A model generated the notes under the pieces. The model did no database searches. It was not told the origin of the DNA and worked only from the letters and a program-made list of their open reading frames with translations. A stretch of 64,000 bases of DNA from Patiria miniata (taxonomy: Eukaryota; Echinodermata; Asteroidea; Valvatida; Asterinidae), in assembly GCF_015706575.1 (NCBI RefSeq), contig NW_024037060.1, positions 503,501 to 567,500 of the forward strand. Reading direction: 5' to 3'. This document shows positions 11,392-23,437 of the stretch, in pieces; within the stretch, counting starts at the first letter, position 1, and every line of letters begins with the position of its first letter. The position numbers and the translations under genes were made by a program.

Positions 11392-13260
11392 TTACACTCT
11401 GTGATAGATTTTTGTCAAGTTGTAACAGCCAATCACAACAATCCTCCCATTTGGAGTGTAGGCTATGCGAATAGGCCAACTTCTACTCAAACTATGTTTG
11501 ACCGAGGTGTCAATGTAAATGCCCTCTGCACTGTAACGATGGATTTGATACTCCGACTCTTTCACGCCTCCGATACACTGGCAGTATGCAGCAACATAGA
11601 TATCACCAGCTTTGTCGCAACACAGCCCATGGGGAGCAGAATTCTCGAACGAGTCAACTGTGAAGATGTTGTTGCCATGGTAATCAAGACACATGAGTTT
11701 CTTCTTGTCCTTGTTGGTGTAAATAAGCTGCTTGTTGCTGATGGTCAGATAGTCACCAATCATAGGAGCAGGGAGTGTTCTGATGAGAGACCCGTCTGGG
11801 TTGTGTAGAGATATCTTGTCCTTGCTCCCGTAACCTACTGCTATCAGATTGCTATTATCCACTGCAATGCATGTTGGTGTAGCCTTGATGTCTGCTTCTT
11901 GGCTCGGTTTGAACTGTTGAAGGAGCTGGTACTCCTTGTTGAATTTATTGATCGTTCCATCGTTGTTAGCAACAAATAGAACATCATCCATGGTTACAGC
12001 CATGCCACTTGGATTGTTCAAGAGGTGAGTTTCTTTAGACTCATGAATGTAGTACTCTTCCTGATCATTCAGACCTAGTATAGTGATGCGTTTCCCATAT
12101 GCCATAGCAATGTTACCTGTAGAAAATGTAGCAACTGAGGAACCCGTCGCCTCAAATGCCTTCATCAATTTCCACTTTTCTTCCAGTTTCAGTGTTCCAA
12201 GTTCAATCTCATGACACTTCTCTTTGCAAGGAATGAATGACAGGTGACTGTTCACCTCTTCCCAAGTTTTCTCTTTCACATCTTTGTATTCCGACAGAAG
12301 ATCTTGTCTGAGTTTTAAGATTTCCAGGCGATCCCTGTCTGTGATCTCACCATCAGTCTTTTTCATCGCATGTTGTGCAAAGATCAATTCTGCCAGTCTC
12401 CTGTCCTTTCTCATAAACACTGCGTCGGCTTCTTGCAAGAGTTGCATCTCTTGTCGTCTGATTTCAGCAACTTTGGATACAGCTTCACTGGAAATGTCTC
12501 TTTTGGTTTCAACAAGCATTCTGCTTAATCGAGTACGAGAATATTCCCAATCTTGTGATACATGAGTATCGAATCGACCCACTTTACCATATGTTTTGTG
12601 GACTTCTTTCAAACATCTATCAAAAGCAACATTAACATCGACTCGCATGTGCATGGGATCTTTGTGGCCTGAAACCATGCACTCTTTACAGATGAGTTTC
12701 TCGCATGTTGTGCAGTACAAGCACAGTTTCTGACTCGGGTGGATGTCACAATTTGAGGCATTCTTTTTCGTTTCAGTTTGCAAGACATCATCTCTTTGGT
12801 TGAGTAGAACTGTGATTTTGTGAGTTTTCATTGACTTGAAACGCAGATGTGCCTGATGACATTCCCGGCAGAGAAACTGCTCGCAATCAATACATTGGAC
12901 AGTAGCCTCATGCTCCTCATCACATGCCTGACAAACCACCACCGCTGGCCCTTCAGTCTCACCACCTTTAAGGATCTGTTCCTGCTTGCTTACTTCATCA
13001 ACCAGGGACACTAGAGTATAATTCTTGTTCAATTTTGTCACTCCACCCTCAGGTAAGATGGTTTGCCTCTGACACAGCGGACACGTTATCTTGCCATCGT
13101 CTGGTGTTTGGCTCTGCTTGAGTTCTTGGAGGCATCTCAGACAGAAACTGTGGGAGCAGTCCAGCATCTTGGGTTCTTGATAACGGGTGTGGCAGATGGA
13201 GCATTCCAGATGACTCTGGATTGATCCTAAAACTGACTCTACAGTTACACCAGTAGCCAT
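11392..13260 (-). CDS. TRIM56-like RING/B-box/NHL E3 ubiquitin ligase (gene B)
   Basis: Second intronless copy, 622 residues from the ATG at 13260 (frame opens 8 codons earlier). RING CSICHTRYQEPKMLDCSHSF ... CPLCQ near the N-terminus, B-box 1 (CQACDEEHEATVQCIDCEQF), B-box 2 (CDIHPSQKLCLYCTTCEK), a coiled coil rich in Lys/Glu/Arg, then an NHL-type beta-propeller with blades such as NNPSGMAVTMDDVLFVANND and TPTCIAVDNSNLIAVGYG. Much closer to gene C than to gene A across the whole protein. The sequence before the ATG (CTACTTGCAG, then GTGTAACAAG) resembles that of gene C, so the duplicated unit includes upstream DNA and perhaps a 5' UTR splice acceptor. Propeller differences between copies may reflect different ligands; this is inference. 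Confidence 0.93.
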   Translation of the reverse strand: MATGVTVESVLGSIQSHLECSICHTRYQEPKMLDCSHSFCLRCLQELKQSQTPDDGKITCPLCQRQTILPEGGVTKLNKNYTLVSLVDEVSKQEQILKGGETEGPAVVVCQACDEEHEATVQCIDCEQFLCRECHQAHLRFKSMKTHKITVLLNQRDDVLQTETKKNASNCDIHPSQKLCLYCTTCEKLICKECMVSGHKDPMHMRVDVNVAFDRCLKEVHKTYGKVGRFDTHVSQDWEYSRTRLSRMLVETKRDISSEAVSKVAEIRRQEMQLLQEADAVFMRKDRRLAELIFAQHAMKKTDGEITDRDRLEILKLRQDLLSEYKDVKEKTWEEVNSHLSFIPCKEKCHEIELGTLKLEEKWKLMKAFEATGSSVATFSTGNIAMAYGKRITILGLNDQEEYYIHESKETHLLNNPSGMAVTMDDVLFVANNDGTINKFNKEYQLLQQFKPSQEADIKATPTCIAVDNSNLIAVGYGSKDKISLHNPDGSLIRTLPAPMIGDYLTISNKQLIYTNKDKKKLMCLDYHGNNIFTVDSFENSAPHGLCCDKAGDIYVAAYCQCIGGVKESEYQIHRYSAEGIYIDTSVKHSLSRSWPIRIAYTPNGRIVVIGCYNLTKIYHRV

Positions 13261-16200
13261 CTTGTTACACCTGCAAGTAGTCAATAGCTTAAAGATATTA
13301 TCAGATCAACAAGAAATTATTATGTACCAAATTAACATTATTTCGAATTAAACCAGCTGGAGCTCAGCCGCATGTGTGCATTTCATGAAAACCCACCAAA
13401 AGGCTCATTTGAAAGGCATGAAGAAGAGTTGCAACATTGTGCGATTACGAAATTCAAGAAATTATAAAATTTGGGTTTTAAAATCTGATTACGAAGATAA
13501 TTTATACTGGTCAGTTTGAAGGGGGGCCTACCTTAGGTTGCTGTACGGGTACACTCACCATGGCCCCAATAAGAGAGATGCGTGACTGGCCATAATATAA
13601 CTCTATGGTCCTGAGCTTTTGTTTAAAACACAGCTTCTGCATTAGTCTATGAAAAACCATAGAGAAAGGACGGCGAATGCTGTGGCCTATTTCGCGTGAA
13701 CAGATTTGCTGGTTAATTAGGCAAAACCCCGGCTCTTGACCTCCTAGATTTTGACCAATCAGTGAGCGCTTTCTATATCGGGTCTTCGGTCATTCACCCG
13801 TTGCGCGTCATAGGCAATGGATAAAATATTTTTAAAAAATGTGTCACGCGCTCTGTATCATGTAGGCCTAAGCAATATCGCGCCCGGCTGTTGTATTACA
13901 AAACACTACATTCGAATTGACCAATCAAACCATTTAGTCCTGATATAGGAATGAAATGACGTCACGATTTAGGAAAATCGACTTCAATTGGCTGGCGCGC
14001 GGCTTGCATAAATTTGCTTAGGAGATGTCATCGGACGTTCTCCAGGATTTGGGTCCGTGGATAACGGGTGATACTCGGACTACTTCTGCCCCGGGGAACA
14101 CCATGAAAGTACTGTACAGCAACTTTTATTATGTCTATGCATTGATTTTAACAAGGCTGTATTTGTTCACCCAGCATATCAATAATGTTATCAATTGAAA
14201 AAAATAAAACATTTAAGCACAATTCAGGCTGCATTCTTCCACGGTAGCACATTATAGAAATAAGACCTTAGCTCGTCGTGGCTGTTGTGAACATGTCCCT
14301 TACATAGGGATCATTGCTCTCGGCATCTCAGTTGAATCATTATCACAATAATCAAGAGGAACATTTAAAGATATATGCTCACCTTCCTGTGCAAAGAGAA
14401 GATCAAGAAACGCCTGTCCAAAATTGTGTTCCAGTAACAATACATGCAGGCCCAATATGCTGGCAGTCACAGTGTCAAGTGCATGGGTGTGCGTGTGACT
14501 AGTGTCATGTGCATGTACATGTACACTGCAATGTGCATGCACTACATGTATGCACATTGCACTTTGCTCGTCTAGTGGAAATTCCCTTTTCCTTTGCGTC
14601 TGTCTCTTTCCCATCATTATGTAAATTGTTACCAGGGTAAAGTTCAAAGACGGCCATAAATAGCCTCGCATCGATTTGTTCATCGTAAACTGAATACCAG
14701 TTACTCCCGATGTTGAATTGAACATGACTAGAACTTCTAAGGTTATCAGTGTTTGCATGTACATGTATATGTATAACTGCAGAAATAACGTTGGGACAGG
14801 ATCCTCTGAATTCAGCCCTGTATATATTTTTTTTCATGGGGGTGTTCGGTGCTATTTTAGACATCGGTGATTCTTAAGTGGAGAGTTAGACTTTGAAGAA
14901 ACCACTTCTTTTATGTACACTAAAACAAAAACCCCCAAATGTTTCACATATATTTATTTGTACTAATTGTATGTTTGTCAACGGTATTTGCATATCTCTT
15001 TTCTAAATTGATAATAGAGCTGAATGCATTGAACTTGAGGCTTCCAGGATACATGAAGTATAGATTACAAAGTTACTGTTTTTGTCAAATTTAAAATACA
15101 ATATCCTGGAGCTTTCTTTCAGATTTGTATCATATAAACTGATATGATGTAAAAGTAAGGGATTATCTTTCTCAATCAAATTTAATTTAGTAAATGGTCT
15201 ACTTAAAAAATAAGAAATTGAAAATCAAATGATCAGGGCATTGAAAAATTTAAACCTGATTTATTCAAATTATTTCTGACATGTGTACATTTGTAAAGTG
15301 TTCTGTTTTCCCTTGCACACAAAATGCACTTCTTCGTGTGTTTTACTGTGCAGTGAGATATATTTCCTTTAATTTTCAAACCAGTCATTGGATTCATTTT
15401 CAAGAGCTGTCCTGTAGGTATTTTTATGTACAAGTAATTTACCAGTTTCCTGTGATAACCAATATTTCCCATTGCTTGAAGATAATGGACACCATTTGAA
15501 AAATAATGTGCTTTTGCCTATTAAAAAAGGGACGAACAAAAACATATTAATCCAAAAATGGTTATTAAAAATTAATTTTCGAAACTTCAGTGTAGGTATC
15601 ATTATTTGAAAAACTGACAATGCATCTTCATTTTTTCTGACATGCTTATTAATACATTATCAGTGATGCTATAGGGTGATATTACACGTGTATACAACAA
15701 CATAATAACACAAGCAGTCATATTGAGCCTCATAAATAAAGAGCTAAACTCTTTCCCCAAATTGATTGTATTCAGTGGTGGGGTTAAGTGGGGTTAGGTA
15801 TAGTGTTGAGATGCATTAATAGTGCGTTAAATGGCATTTTAAAAATGTTCCAACATTAAAGTAATTGTTGATTATTTGTTTGCTAATTTTGATCTGTGTA
15901 GTTGTTATTGTTTGTTTCGATTGTGTTTCGGGTTTTATTATTTTTTGGGGGGGGCGGGGTTCCTTTTAGTTTTTTTTGGTATTTTTGTTTTTAAGCAATA
16001 TCCCTCCGAATCGCGTTTGAATCGTGCAGGTTTCTTTTCAATTATACGTATTTATATGATAAAGATATCACATATAAATTATCACTGCTATTAGCTATAC
16101 TAACATTTGCATCTCATATATAGAGTACATGTCAAACAAAGTCATTTGAACTACTCAACATCAATGTTTAAACATAAATATGTACATTGGTGCAATTTGC

Positions 16201-16427
16201 TCGGAAGATTTCAAAACTTGGAATTACAATTATTCAGCAAATCCAAATTATTGTCTGCTCATTTACAGGTATGGGTTTACATGTATATCATTAAATTATA
16301 CGTATTAGCTCAATTCTGCTGCTGAATTCAGTGACCATCTTCAATTCTTGGGGAAAAACAAAGTGTTAATCTGTGTAGTCAAGATTAATTGGACTGACAA
16401 CACAGTCCACACAATTATGCTTATTCT

Positions 16428-16671
16428 GGGCCCAATTTCATAGAGCTGCTTAAGCACAAAATTTGCTTAAGCACGAAAAACATTGCTTAGTAAAATCACG
16501 TAACCCGCCAAAACTCCATGCGATCTACATTGCTTGTGACTGGTATTTAGCTGTTGTTTACTTAGCATAACAATCGATTGGAGTTTTGGCCGGTAACCTG
16601 ATTATATTAAGCAAGATTTTTTTTGTGCTGAAGCAAATTTTGTGCTTAAGCAGCTTTATGAAATTGGCCCC
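16428..16671. mobile_element. 244-base MITE with ~45-base terminal inverted repeats
   Basis: Starts GGGCCCAATTTCATAGAGCT and ends as its inverse (AGCTTTATGAAATTGGCCCC); both arms continue through GCTTAAGCACAAAATTTGCTT. The interior carries a second inverted pair (AAAACTCCATGCGAT / ATCGATTGGAGTTTT). It has no coding capacity. The arms are nearly intact, so insertion looks recent. Confidence 0.8.
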
Positions 16672-16759
16672 TGGTTAGAATTGCTCATTGAAAGCTGTAT
16701 AAAAAGGAGAGCAGAGGAAAAACCTTTACCTTATATTGACACCAATCATGATTTAATAG

Positions 16760-16823
16760 GAACCAGAAATGTCTGAAACCGAACAATGATCACCATTGAT
16801 TACATTTCAGACATTTCTGGTTC
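16760..16823. repeat. Short perfect hairpin
   Basis: GAACCAGAAATGTCTGAAA at 16760-16778 is followed by its exact inverse complement at 16805-16823, with a 26-base loop. Nothing else marks it as an RNA gene; it may be the relic of a small inverted-repeat element. Confidence 0.7.
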
Positions 16824-17509
16824 ATACGGATTATCACTGTCAAACGTAAAGTCATGGTAGGAATTAGAGGTATTATTCATTGTATGATTTTGTGGTTTCT
16901 GCTCCCCTCAAAAAGGTAACTCACTATTTTCGTTCAATGTTAAAAGATTGCCCAGTTCTTGTTGGCCATCAAATGTAAATACTTATAAATGTGGGGGATG
17001 GAAATTGGTGCCATTTAAGTGTGAAAATTTACTCCATTCCGGTAAAAATTTACTTTCACCACCGAAACTAAAATAGGGACCAGATATTTTAATGTAAAAT
17101 TCATTCAATCGAAAGAATCAAATTGTGACTCCATTCTCGAGTGAAGTGAGTCTTTTTTCAGTGTATTTCAATGTAAAATTAGAGTGATTTTTACTCTAGT
17201 CCCTAAATTAACTCTGATAATTGCCGAAAGCAAGAAAGCGGAGACTATACTTTTGATGCCATAATGTAGCTACTACTTCGTTGAAAACTGCACTTAACTT
17301 TGTTTTACACGTACTTTTTACATTGCGCGGGCTGTACACTGTGCATGTCATGTATCAAGAAATGTCAATCCTCAAATTATCGATTGTGAAAAGTTATGAA
17401 CTTGAACACTGTCAAAGTGGTGCCGTCTTAAAGGGTAGTTCCGATTGGCTTTTCATTGATACGTTTACATTGTTTGCATCTCTGCAGTCACGGATGACCG
17501 TGCTCATCA

Positions 17510-17752
17510 GAGCATGTTGGGGGGGGGGGGGGGCTCATGCCATATTTTCAATTGGGAGCGCCAATAAAATCCTAAAATCATTCACACTATATTAACTAAT
17601 GCACCCTTGTCACGACTATTTCTTCTTTAGGGGGAGACCGTTCGCATGTACATCACAATCCTTCTTTTAGCTAAATAAAAATGCAATTTTTTTTTTACGG
17701 AATTAATTTTTTGGGGGGGCTAGACAAAACTTTGGGGTAGAACCGCGCCTGC
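17510..17752. mobile_element. G-run MITE family, copy 2 (inverted)
   Basis: Reads as the inverse of the left half of copy 1: it shares the segments around TTCGCATGTACATCACA and GGGCTAGACAAAAC and ends TAGAACCGCGCCTG. A 17-G run is at about 17519-17533. It is shorter than copy 1 and probably internally deleted. Confidence 0.6.
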
Positions 17753-18073
17753 AAGGGCCTACTTCTGGGCTCTTGCATTGACTTTAATGGCCAACTAAGA
17801 AGCGTATTTTGCATCGGAACTGTTCTGACGGTAGAGTACCTATAACTTTTGAAGAAGCTCGAATTTTAGCCCGTTGTACGAGGACTCATAAACAGGGTGC
17901 CACGTTAGCAAAGTTGCATAGTTGCAATTGGCTTGTTACTAGTGGAATTTTTGTTTTAGTTAAAACGTCCATAATTTTCTCTTATGAGGTTCAGAGGTTG
18001 GAAAGGAATGTAACATTCAATTTTTCATTGAACCACAAATGCTTGCATTTTTCCCTATTGCCTTTCAACTTGC

Positions 18074-19930
18074 TTAAATCCGATGATAAATTTGTGTCTG
18101 ACTGTCCCCAGTCACAACAATCTTCCCATCTGAAATGTTTGCTATGCGAGTCCTGTTTCCTACATCTTTTACCAATGTGTCAATGTAACGGCCCTCTGCG
18201 CTGTAACGATGGATTTGATAAACTGAATTATTCAGGCCTTTACGCCTGCAATATGCAATGACAATGAAATCACCGGCTTTGTCGCAACACAACCCACGGG
18301 GAGCAGAATTCTGGAACGAATCAACTGTGAAGATGCTGTTGCCATGGTAATCAAGACTCATCAGCTTTTTCTTGTCACTATTTGTGTATGTAAGCCGCTT
18401 GTTACTGATGACCAGGTGGTTGGCAATCATAGGAGCATGCACTGTTCTGATGAGAGACCCATCTAGGGTGTGTAGAGATATCCTGTCCATGCCCTTATAA
18501 CCCACTGCTAGCAGTTCGCTGTCATCCACCGCAAGGCATACTGGTGTAGCATTAATGTGTGATTCTTCACACGCATTGAACTGCTGAATGAACTGGTATC
18601 CCTTGTTGAATATATTGATCACTCCATTATAGTTAGCAACAAACAGAACATCATCCATGGTTACAGCCATGTCTGTTGGACTCTTCAATAAATGTGTGTC
18701 TTTTGATTCATGAATAGTGTACTCTTCCTGATCATTAAGACCCAGGAAAGTAAGTCCGCGTGTCCCACACGTCATAGCAATGTTACCTGAAGAGAATGTA
18801 GCAATAGAGGAACCGTTCAACTCAAATTCCTTTACCAATTCCCAGTTTTCTTCGAGATTCAATGTGCCAAGTTCAACTTTGTTGCACTCTTCTTTGCAAG
18901 CAGTGAACGACAAGTGACTGTTCACCTCATTCCGAGTTTTCTCGTTCAAATCTTTGTATTCCGACAGAAGATCTTGTCTGAGTTTCAAGATTTCCAGGCG
19001 ATCTTCATCCGTTATCTTACCGGCCTCGGTCTTTTTCAATGTCTGTTGTGCCAAGATCACTTCTGCCAGTCTCCTGTCCTTTTTCCTGTATGCTGCGTTG
19101 GCTTCTTGCAAGAGCCGCATCTCCTGTCCTCTGATGTGAGCAATTTTTGATGCAGCTTCACTGGAAATGTCCCGACTGGTTATAGAAAGCATTCTGCTTA
19201 ACCGGCTACGAGAATATTCCCGATCTCGCGAAACGTGAGTGTAAAATTGACCCATTTCAGTGTTTGTTTCACGAGCTTCTTGCAAAAAGACATCAAAAGC
19301 CACATGAACTTCGACACATGTATGCATGGGCGCGTTGTGGCCTGAAACTAAACACTTGTTGCAGATGAGTTGCTCGCATGTTGTACAGTAAAAGCACAGT
19401 TTCTGACTTGGGTGGTCTCCACAGTTTTTGATGATGGTCTTCATTTCAGTTTGGGGGACATCTCTTCGGTTGAGCAAAGTTATGATTTTGTGATTCCTTA
19501 AAGCAGCCCATCGCTGGTGTGCTTTAAGGCAGTACTGACAGAGAAACTGCTCGCAATCAGTACATTGGACAGTAGCCTCATTCTCCTCATCACATGCCTG
19601 ACAAACCACCACCGCTGGCCCTTCAGTCTCAGCACCTTTCAGGATCTGTTCCTGCTTGCTTACTTCATCAACCAGGGACATCAGAGTATAATTCTTGTTC
19701 AACTTTGCCACTCCACCCTCAGGTAAGATGGTTTGTCTCTGACACAGTGGACATGTTATCTTGCCATCGTCTGGTTGTTGGCTCTGCTTGAGCTCTTGGA
19801 TGCATCTTAGACAGAAACTGTGGGAGCAGTCCAGCATCTTGGGTTCTTGGTAACGGGTGTGGCAGATGGAGCATTCCAGATGACTCAGGATTGAACCCAA
19901 AACTGACTCTGCAGTCCCACCGGCAGCCAT
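18074..19930 (-). CDS. TRIM56-like RING/B-box/NHL E3 ubiquitin ligase (gene C)
   Basis: Third intronless copy, 618 residues from the ATG at 19930. RING (CSICHTRYQEPKMLDCSHSF ... CPLCQ), B-box 1 (CQACDEENEATVQCTDCEQF), B-box 2 (CGDHPSQKLCFYCTTCEQ), a coiled coil (about residues 200-330) and a C-terminal beta-propeller (KSPTDMAVTMDDVLFVANYN, ATPVCLAVDDSELLAVGYKG). Whole-length similarity to gene B is high, with most differences in the coiled coil and propeller. The B-box 1 tail (LKAHQRWAALRNHKI) is closer to gene A than to gene B, hinting at gene conversion or retention of an ancestral state. Predicted role: substrate ubiquitination through the RING, with the propeller as recognition module. 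Confidence 0.93.
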   Translation of the reverse strand: MAAGGTAESVLGSILSHLECSICHTRYQEPKMLDCSHSFCLRCIQELKQSQQPDDGKITCPLCQRQTILPEGGVAKLNKNYTLMSLVDEVSKQEQILKGAETEGPAVVVCQACDEENEATVQCTDCEQFLCQYCLKAHQRWAALRNHKIITLLNRRDVPQTEMKTIIKNCGDHPSQKLCFYCTTCEQLICNKCLVSGHNAPMHTCVEVHVAFDVFLQEARETNTEMGQFYTHVSRDREYSRSRLSRMLSITSRDISSEAASKIAHIRGQEMRLLQEANAAYRKKDRRLAEVILAQQTLKKTEAGKITDEDRLEILKLRQDLLSEYKDLNEKTRNEVNSHLSFTACKEECNKVELGTLNLEENWELVKEFELNGSSIATFSSGNIAMTCGTRGLTFLGLNDQEEYTIHESKDTHLLKSPTDMAVTMDDVLFVANYNGVINIFNKGYQFIQQFNACEESHINATPVCLAVDDSELLAVGYKGMDRISLHTLDGSLIRTVHAPMIANHLVISNKRLTYTNSDKKKLMSLDYHGNSIFTVDSFQNSAPRGLCCDKAGDFIVIAYCRRKGLNNSVYQIHRYSAEGRYIDTLVKDVGNRTRIANISDGKIVVTGDSQTQIYHRI

Positions 19931-19954
19931 CTTTTTACACCTACAAGTAGTCAA

Positions 19955-22900
19955 TAGTTAAAAGACATATTCAGATCAACAACAAAAGGATAATGTGCCA
20001 AATTAATATTATTTATAAAATAAATCAGCTTGACCTGAGCCGCAGGCGAGTATCCATGAAAAACCCAACCCAACTCTAACTGGGGACCAGGGCGGTCCAC
20101 GAGACATCAGTACTGGCAGTCACCCCGTTAAACAAAAAAATGAAAGGCCCGAAGCATGCGCAGTTAGTCAAGATTTGCAACATGGTGTGATGTCGACATG
20201 AAATTTTGGATTTGGAATCTTATGAAGATAACTAGCATTGGTCGGTCAAGAGGGGATCATGGAGGAAGTTTGTGTTCCTTCCTCCATGGGGGGGGGGGGG
20301 GGGATCAACCACACTGCAGGGCAAATGTATGATGTCATCACTGGGGTCCAAGTTAACTCTGACTAGTACATGGAGATCAATTTCACTCGGTATCTGAACT
20401 TTAATCAGTCTCACAACAAACAGGAGGAACATTAAAAATATGCTAACCTTCCTCTGCAACGAGAAGATAAACACTCGATGTACACAGTAATTCACTCTCC
20501 ATGCGTGCATATAGGTATCGAATGCGGCACTATATAGTGTAATGGCAAGATTGTGATCAAAGATATATGTATAACGCCCAACGCACTTTGCTCCCTGGCT
20601 AAAGGTTTCCCGTTGCATCAGCATATTTCCTATGTAGGCCTATGTAAATTTGCCTCAGTGTAAAGTCCAGCGACAACAATAAATATTTGTACATTTGTAT
20701 TAATAGTATAATTTGGCATATAGCCCTTACATAAATAAATAGTAGAGCTAAAAAAAAACTTTTCCTACAGCTCTTGAAAAAATATCTATATTTTTTTTAA
20801 ATCCAAATGTTAAAAAAAAATCATCGTTATCTAGTACCTTTTTTTCCAAAATTGGGTTTTACATGGTAAATAATCTGGTAAAATAATCAGAAAACCAAAT
20901 TTTCAGGGGATTTTTTAAAGCTTGATTTATTCAAATTCCAACAAGTGTAGATCTTGCACATTACATTCCTCTATTTGTCCTTGCACACAAATTCCACTAC
21001 TTCATGTATGTTTGACTACACCGATGAGAACTATTTCTTTTCCAAACCAAACACTGCAAAGAGCTTTTTTCTGTGATTACTATTTATTTCCCCAGTGCTC
21101 AATGTCACACAGATCAAAATCATTTACTCCAAAAAGTACTAGTACAGAATAACTTGTGAAATGTCGTTTCACATGTCCACATTTAGAAGCAACTTTGGAC
21201 TATTTTTATATCCCCCCCCCCCAAAAAAAAATTTACACATGTGGTATTTGTGGAGTATTTCGAAATATTTCTTAAAGCAATGAAAATTCTACTCTAAATT
21301 AAAAACCATACAATAGTATTATTTTGTGGAGGACAGTGGACATTAATAACAGTTCAAAAAATATATATATACATATAGCAATAGTGGAGTGTTCACTTCA
21401 ATACCTATATTTACATAACAAAACCAATTTTTACCTTTTCAAAAGTGTTTTTTTTTTCCAATAAAATATCACAAACAGTCAGCCTGTATTATTTTAAAGC
21501 ATGTAAAGTTTAAAGAAGTAACACACACTGGTGAATTGAAAGGACGGAATAGACCATTGAGTAAATAATTCAGCTTCTTATGTAGAAAAATACATACCCA
21601 TGACTTTTCATTTCCATTTTCAGTTAATATATTACACAATGCACTGTTATTCGACAAATGTGAAATTTCATATAACCTGCAAAAGACTAACTCAAACGGT
21701 TTCATCTATTCCAGTCTACAGTCTTTGATTTTGTAAAACAGGTACTCACGCAGTATATTAATTCTAACTGACAAATATCAGCACTATAAGTACATGTACA
21801 TGTATATATGATCATATTATGAGAAGCTTTCAGAACTAGAGTGTGGCACTTGTGGAATATACAACGCAAACATTTCATGGTATCAATGTATCACAAGTAA
21901 ACTAATGGAAGTAAAGGGCATAGTTTTAAAAAGTCCAGGAAGTTTGATAGTATTACATACAAACCAACTTTAAATTGACATCCAAACGCTCAATCAGTGG
22001 ACGTATTATCTCAAAATGTTCTACTAAACGATGAAAGGCTATTAAAAGCGTGTATGTACCGGATCCAAGCTGTTCATTCGTCAGAGTAGGCGGCCAGCCC
22101 ATTTTTTGGTCACATGCCACGCCCCTTAAAAAGTTGGCCAATTTCTACACACTTCACAACTCCAAGAATTACAATGTAATAGGCAATTGACTTATGCATT
22201 TAGCTCCGCACCTTGACTTTTAGACCATAACAATGATGATTGATGTGGAAATGCGTGCATATGTATACGATGAACGCAGCTTGAACATGCAGTGTGTCAT
22301 AGCTCAGGTATGCAATGGACGTGGCCTTAGGGATAGGTCTATTTCAGGTTCATTGAAAAATATCTACAAAAACCCAAAATGTCTGAAAGTGTTTGATGAT
22401 GAAATGTCAGGAACTGAATTTCAGACTTGCCAACTGCAGTTAAACATATAAATGCTAATTACAAGAATTTGGAAACAAATTAAGAGCCCCAAGACATATT
22501 TGGATTCTTGGTGTTTTCACTTCTAGTAAGAGTAATAATCACACACACAATGGAAAGGCACTTCATTTGAAATGACATGAAATCTATAAAACTCTGAAAC
22601 ATAAACTGACATATTACAGTAAATTTGTCCATGCATCTTTGGTGTTGGAATTACTTAGTAGTATATTTATATGGCCTGAAAAGTTGTCAAAAAAATTATT
22701 CTTCTCTAATAACCGACCTGATGCGGGTGGCACTATGTGGCGATTCTGGAGACGTCTCATCACATCACAACACACACTCCTGATTTCTGTGTCTCTTCCC
22801 CTTCAGGTAGGAATAAAAAAATCACAGAATTAGTGTTGAGCTCTGTTTCCCTGATAAAACCCATGCGTGTACCCAGTTGCCACTGAATTTGTGACTTTCA

Positions 22901-23437
22901 ACCATGACTGAAATTGCAGAATGAACTACATCACAATTCAGATCCTGATGTAAATGTTCTATGGCATACTTCTTCTTTGCCTCAAAAACAAAATTGTTTC
23001 AGGTGTGCATTTATTTCAATAGTGAAACCAAAAAATTCATGACTCCGATTATTTTTTTGAAAGAAAATCAATGTGAAATGAAGTGGTTTATTTTTACAGC
23101 AATCAAAACCTTTTAAATTGGCCTCAGCCCTCCTAGATTTCTCAAAAATCCAAGATTTTTGTCTTCAAGTTTGCAGAATGAAAAAGTTACAGCCCAGCTA
23201 CTTTGACTTTACTGTGGGGTTTTATGTCACTTGACAGTCACTGTGCCATGAGTGTGCTGCACAGCGGTTGATCTTGGACAATATACAAATGTCAAGGAAA
23301 TTAAGGTCTGGGTAAAGTTTAATAAGGATTGATAGGTCCCTGCCCCATCTTTCAGTATAGGCCTACAAATAATGGTGTTATTTCCCAGCCTCTTGTTTAT
23401 TAATTTGGTCATTTTATTGGCAGAACTGTGAGACGAC
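19955..23437. other. Spacer between TRIM gene C and the kinesin; no gene seen
   Basis: AT-rich, with a G run at 20288-20303 and a C run near 21213. The 130-codon minus-strand frame at 20232-20624 and the 62-codon frame at 21953-22141 have no recognisable domain. A last exon of the kinesin gene could lie here if the donor at 23478 is used, but I could not identify one. Confidence 0.45.

Larger units (their letters stand above)
13285..18073. other. Spacer between TRIM genes B and C; no gene seen
   Basis: About 4.8 kb. Parts resemble the region upstream of TRIM C: the 15250-15350 stretch (TTGATTTATTCAAATT-like, CCTTGCACACAAA) aligns with 20920-21020, as expected if the TRIM genes arose by duplication of a unit of roughly 6.7 kb. 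Listed repeats are the MITE at 16428-16671, the hairpin at 16760-16823 and the G-run MITE at 17510-17752. The 154- and 119-codon minus-strand frames near 14300-14864 show no domain. Confidence 0.5.

Noticed and set aside
14300-14864. 154- and 119-codon minus-strand frames as genes
   Set aside because: His/Thr-rich reading of ACATGTACATG-type repeats, with no domain.
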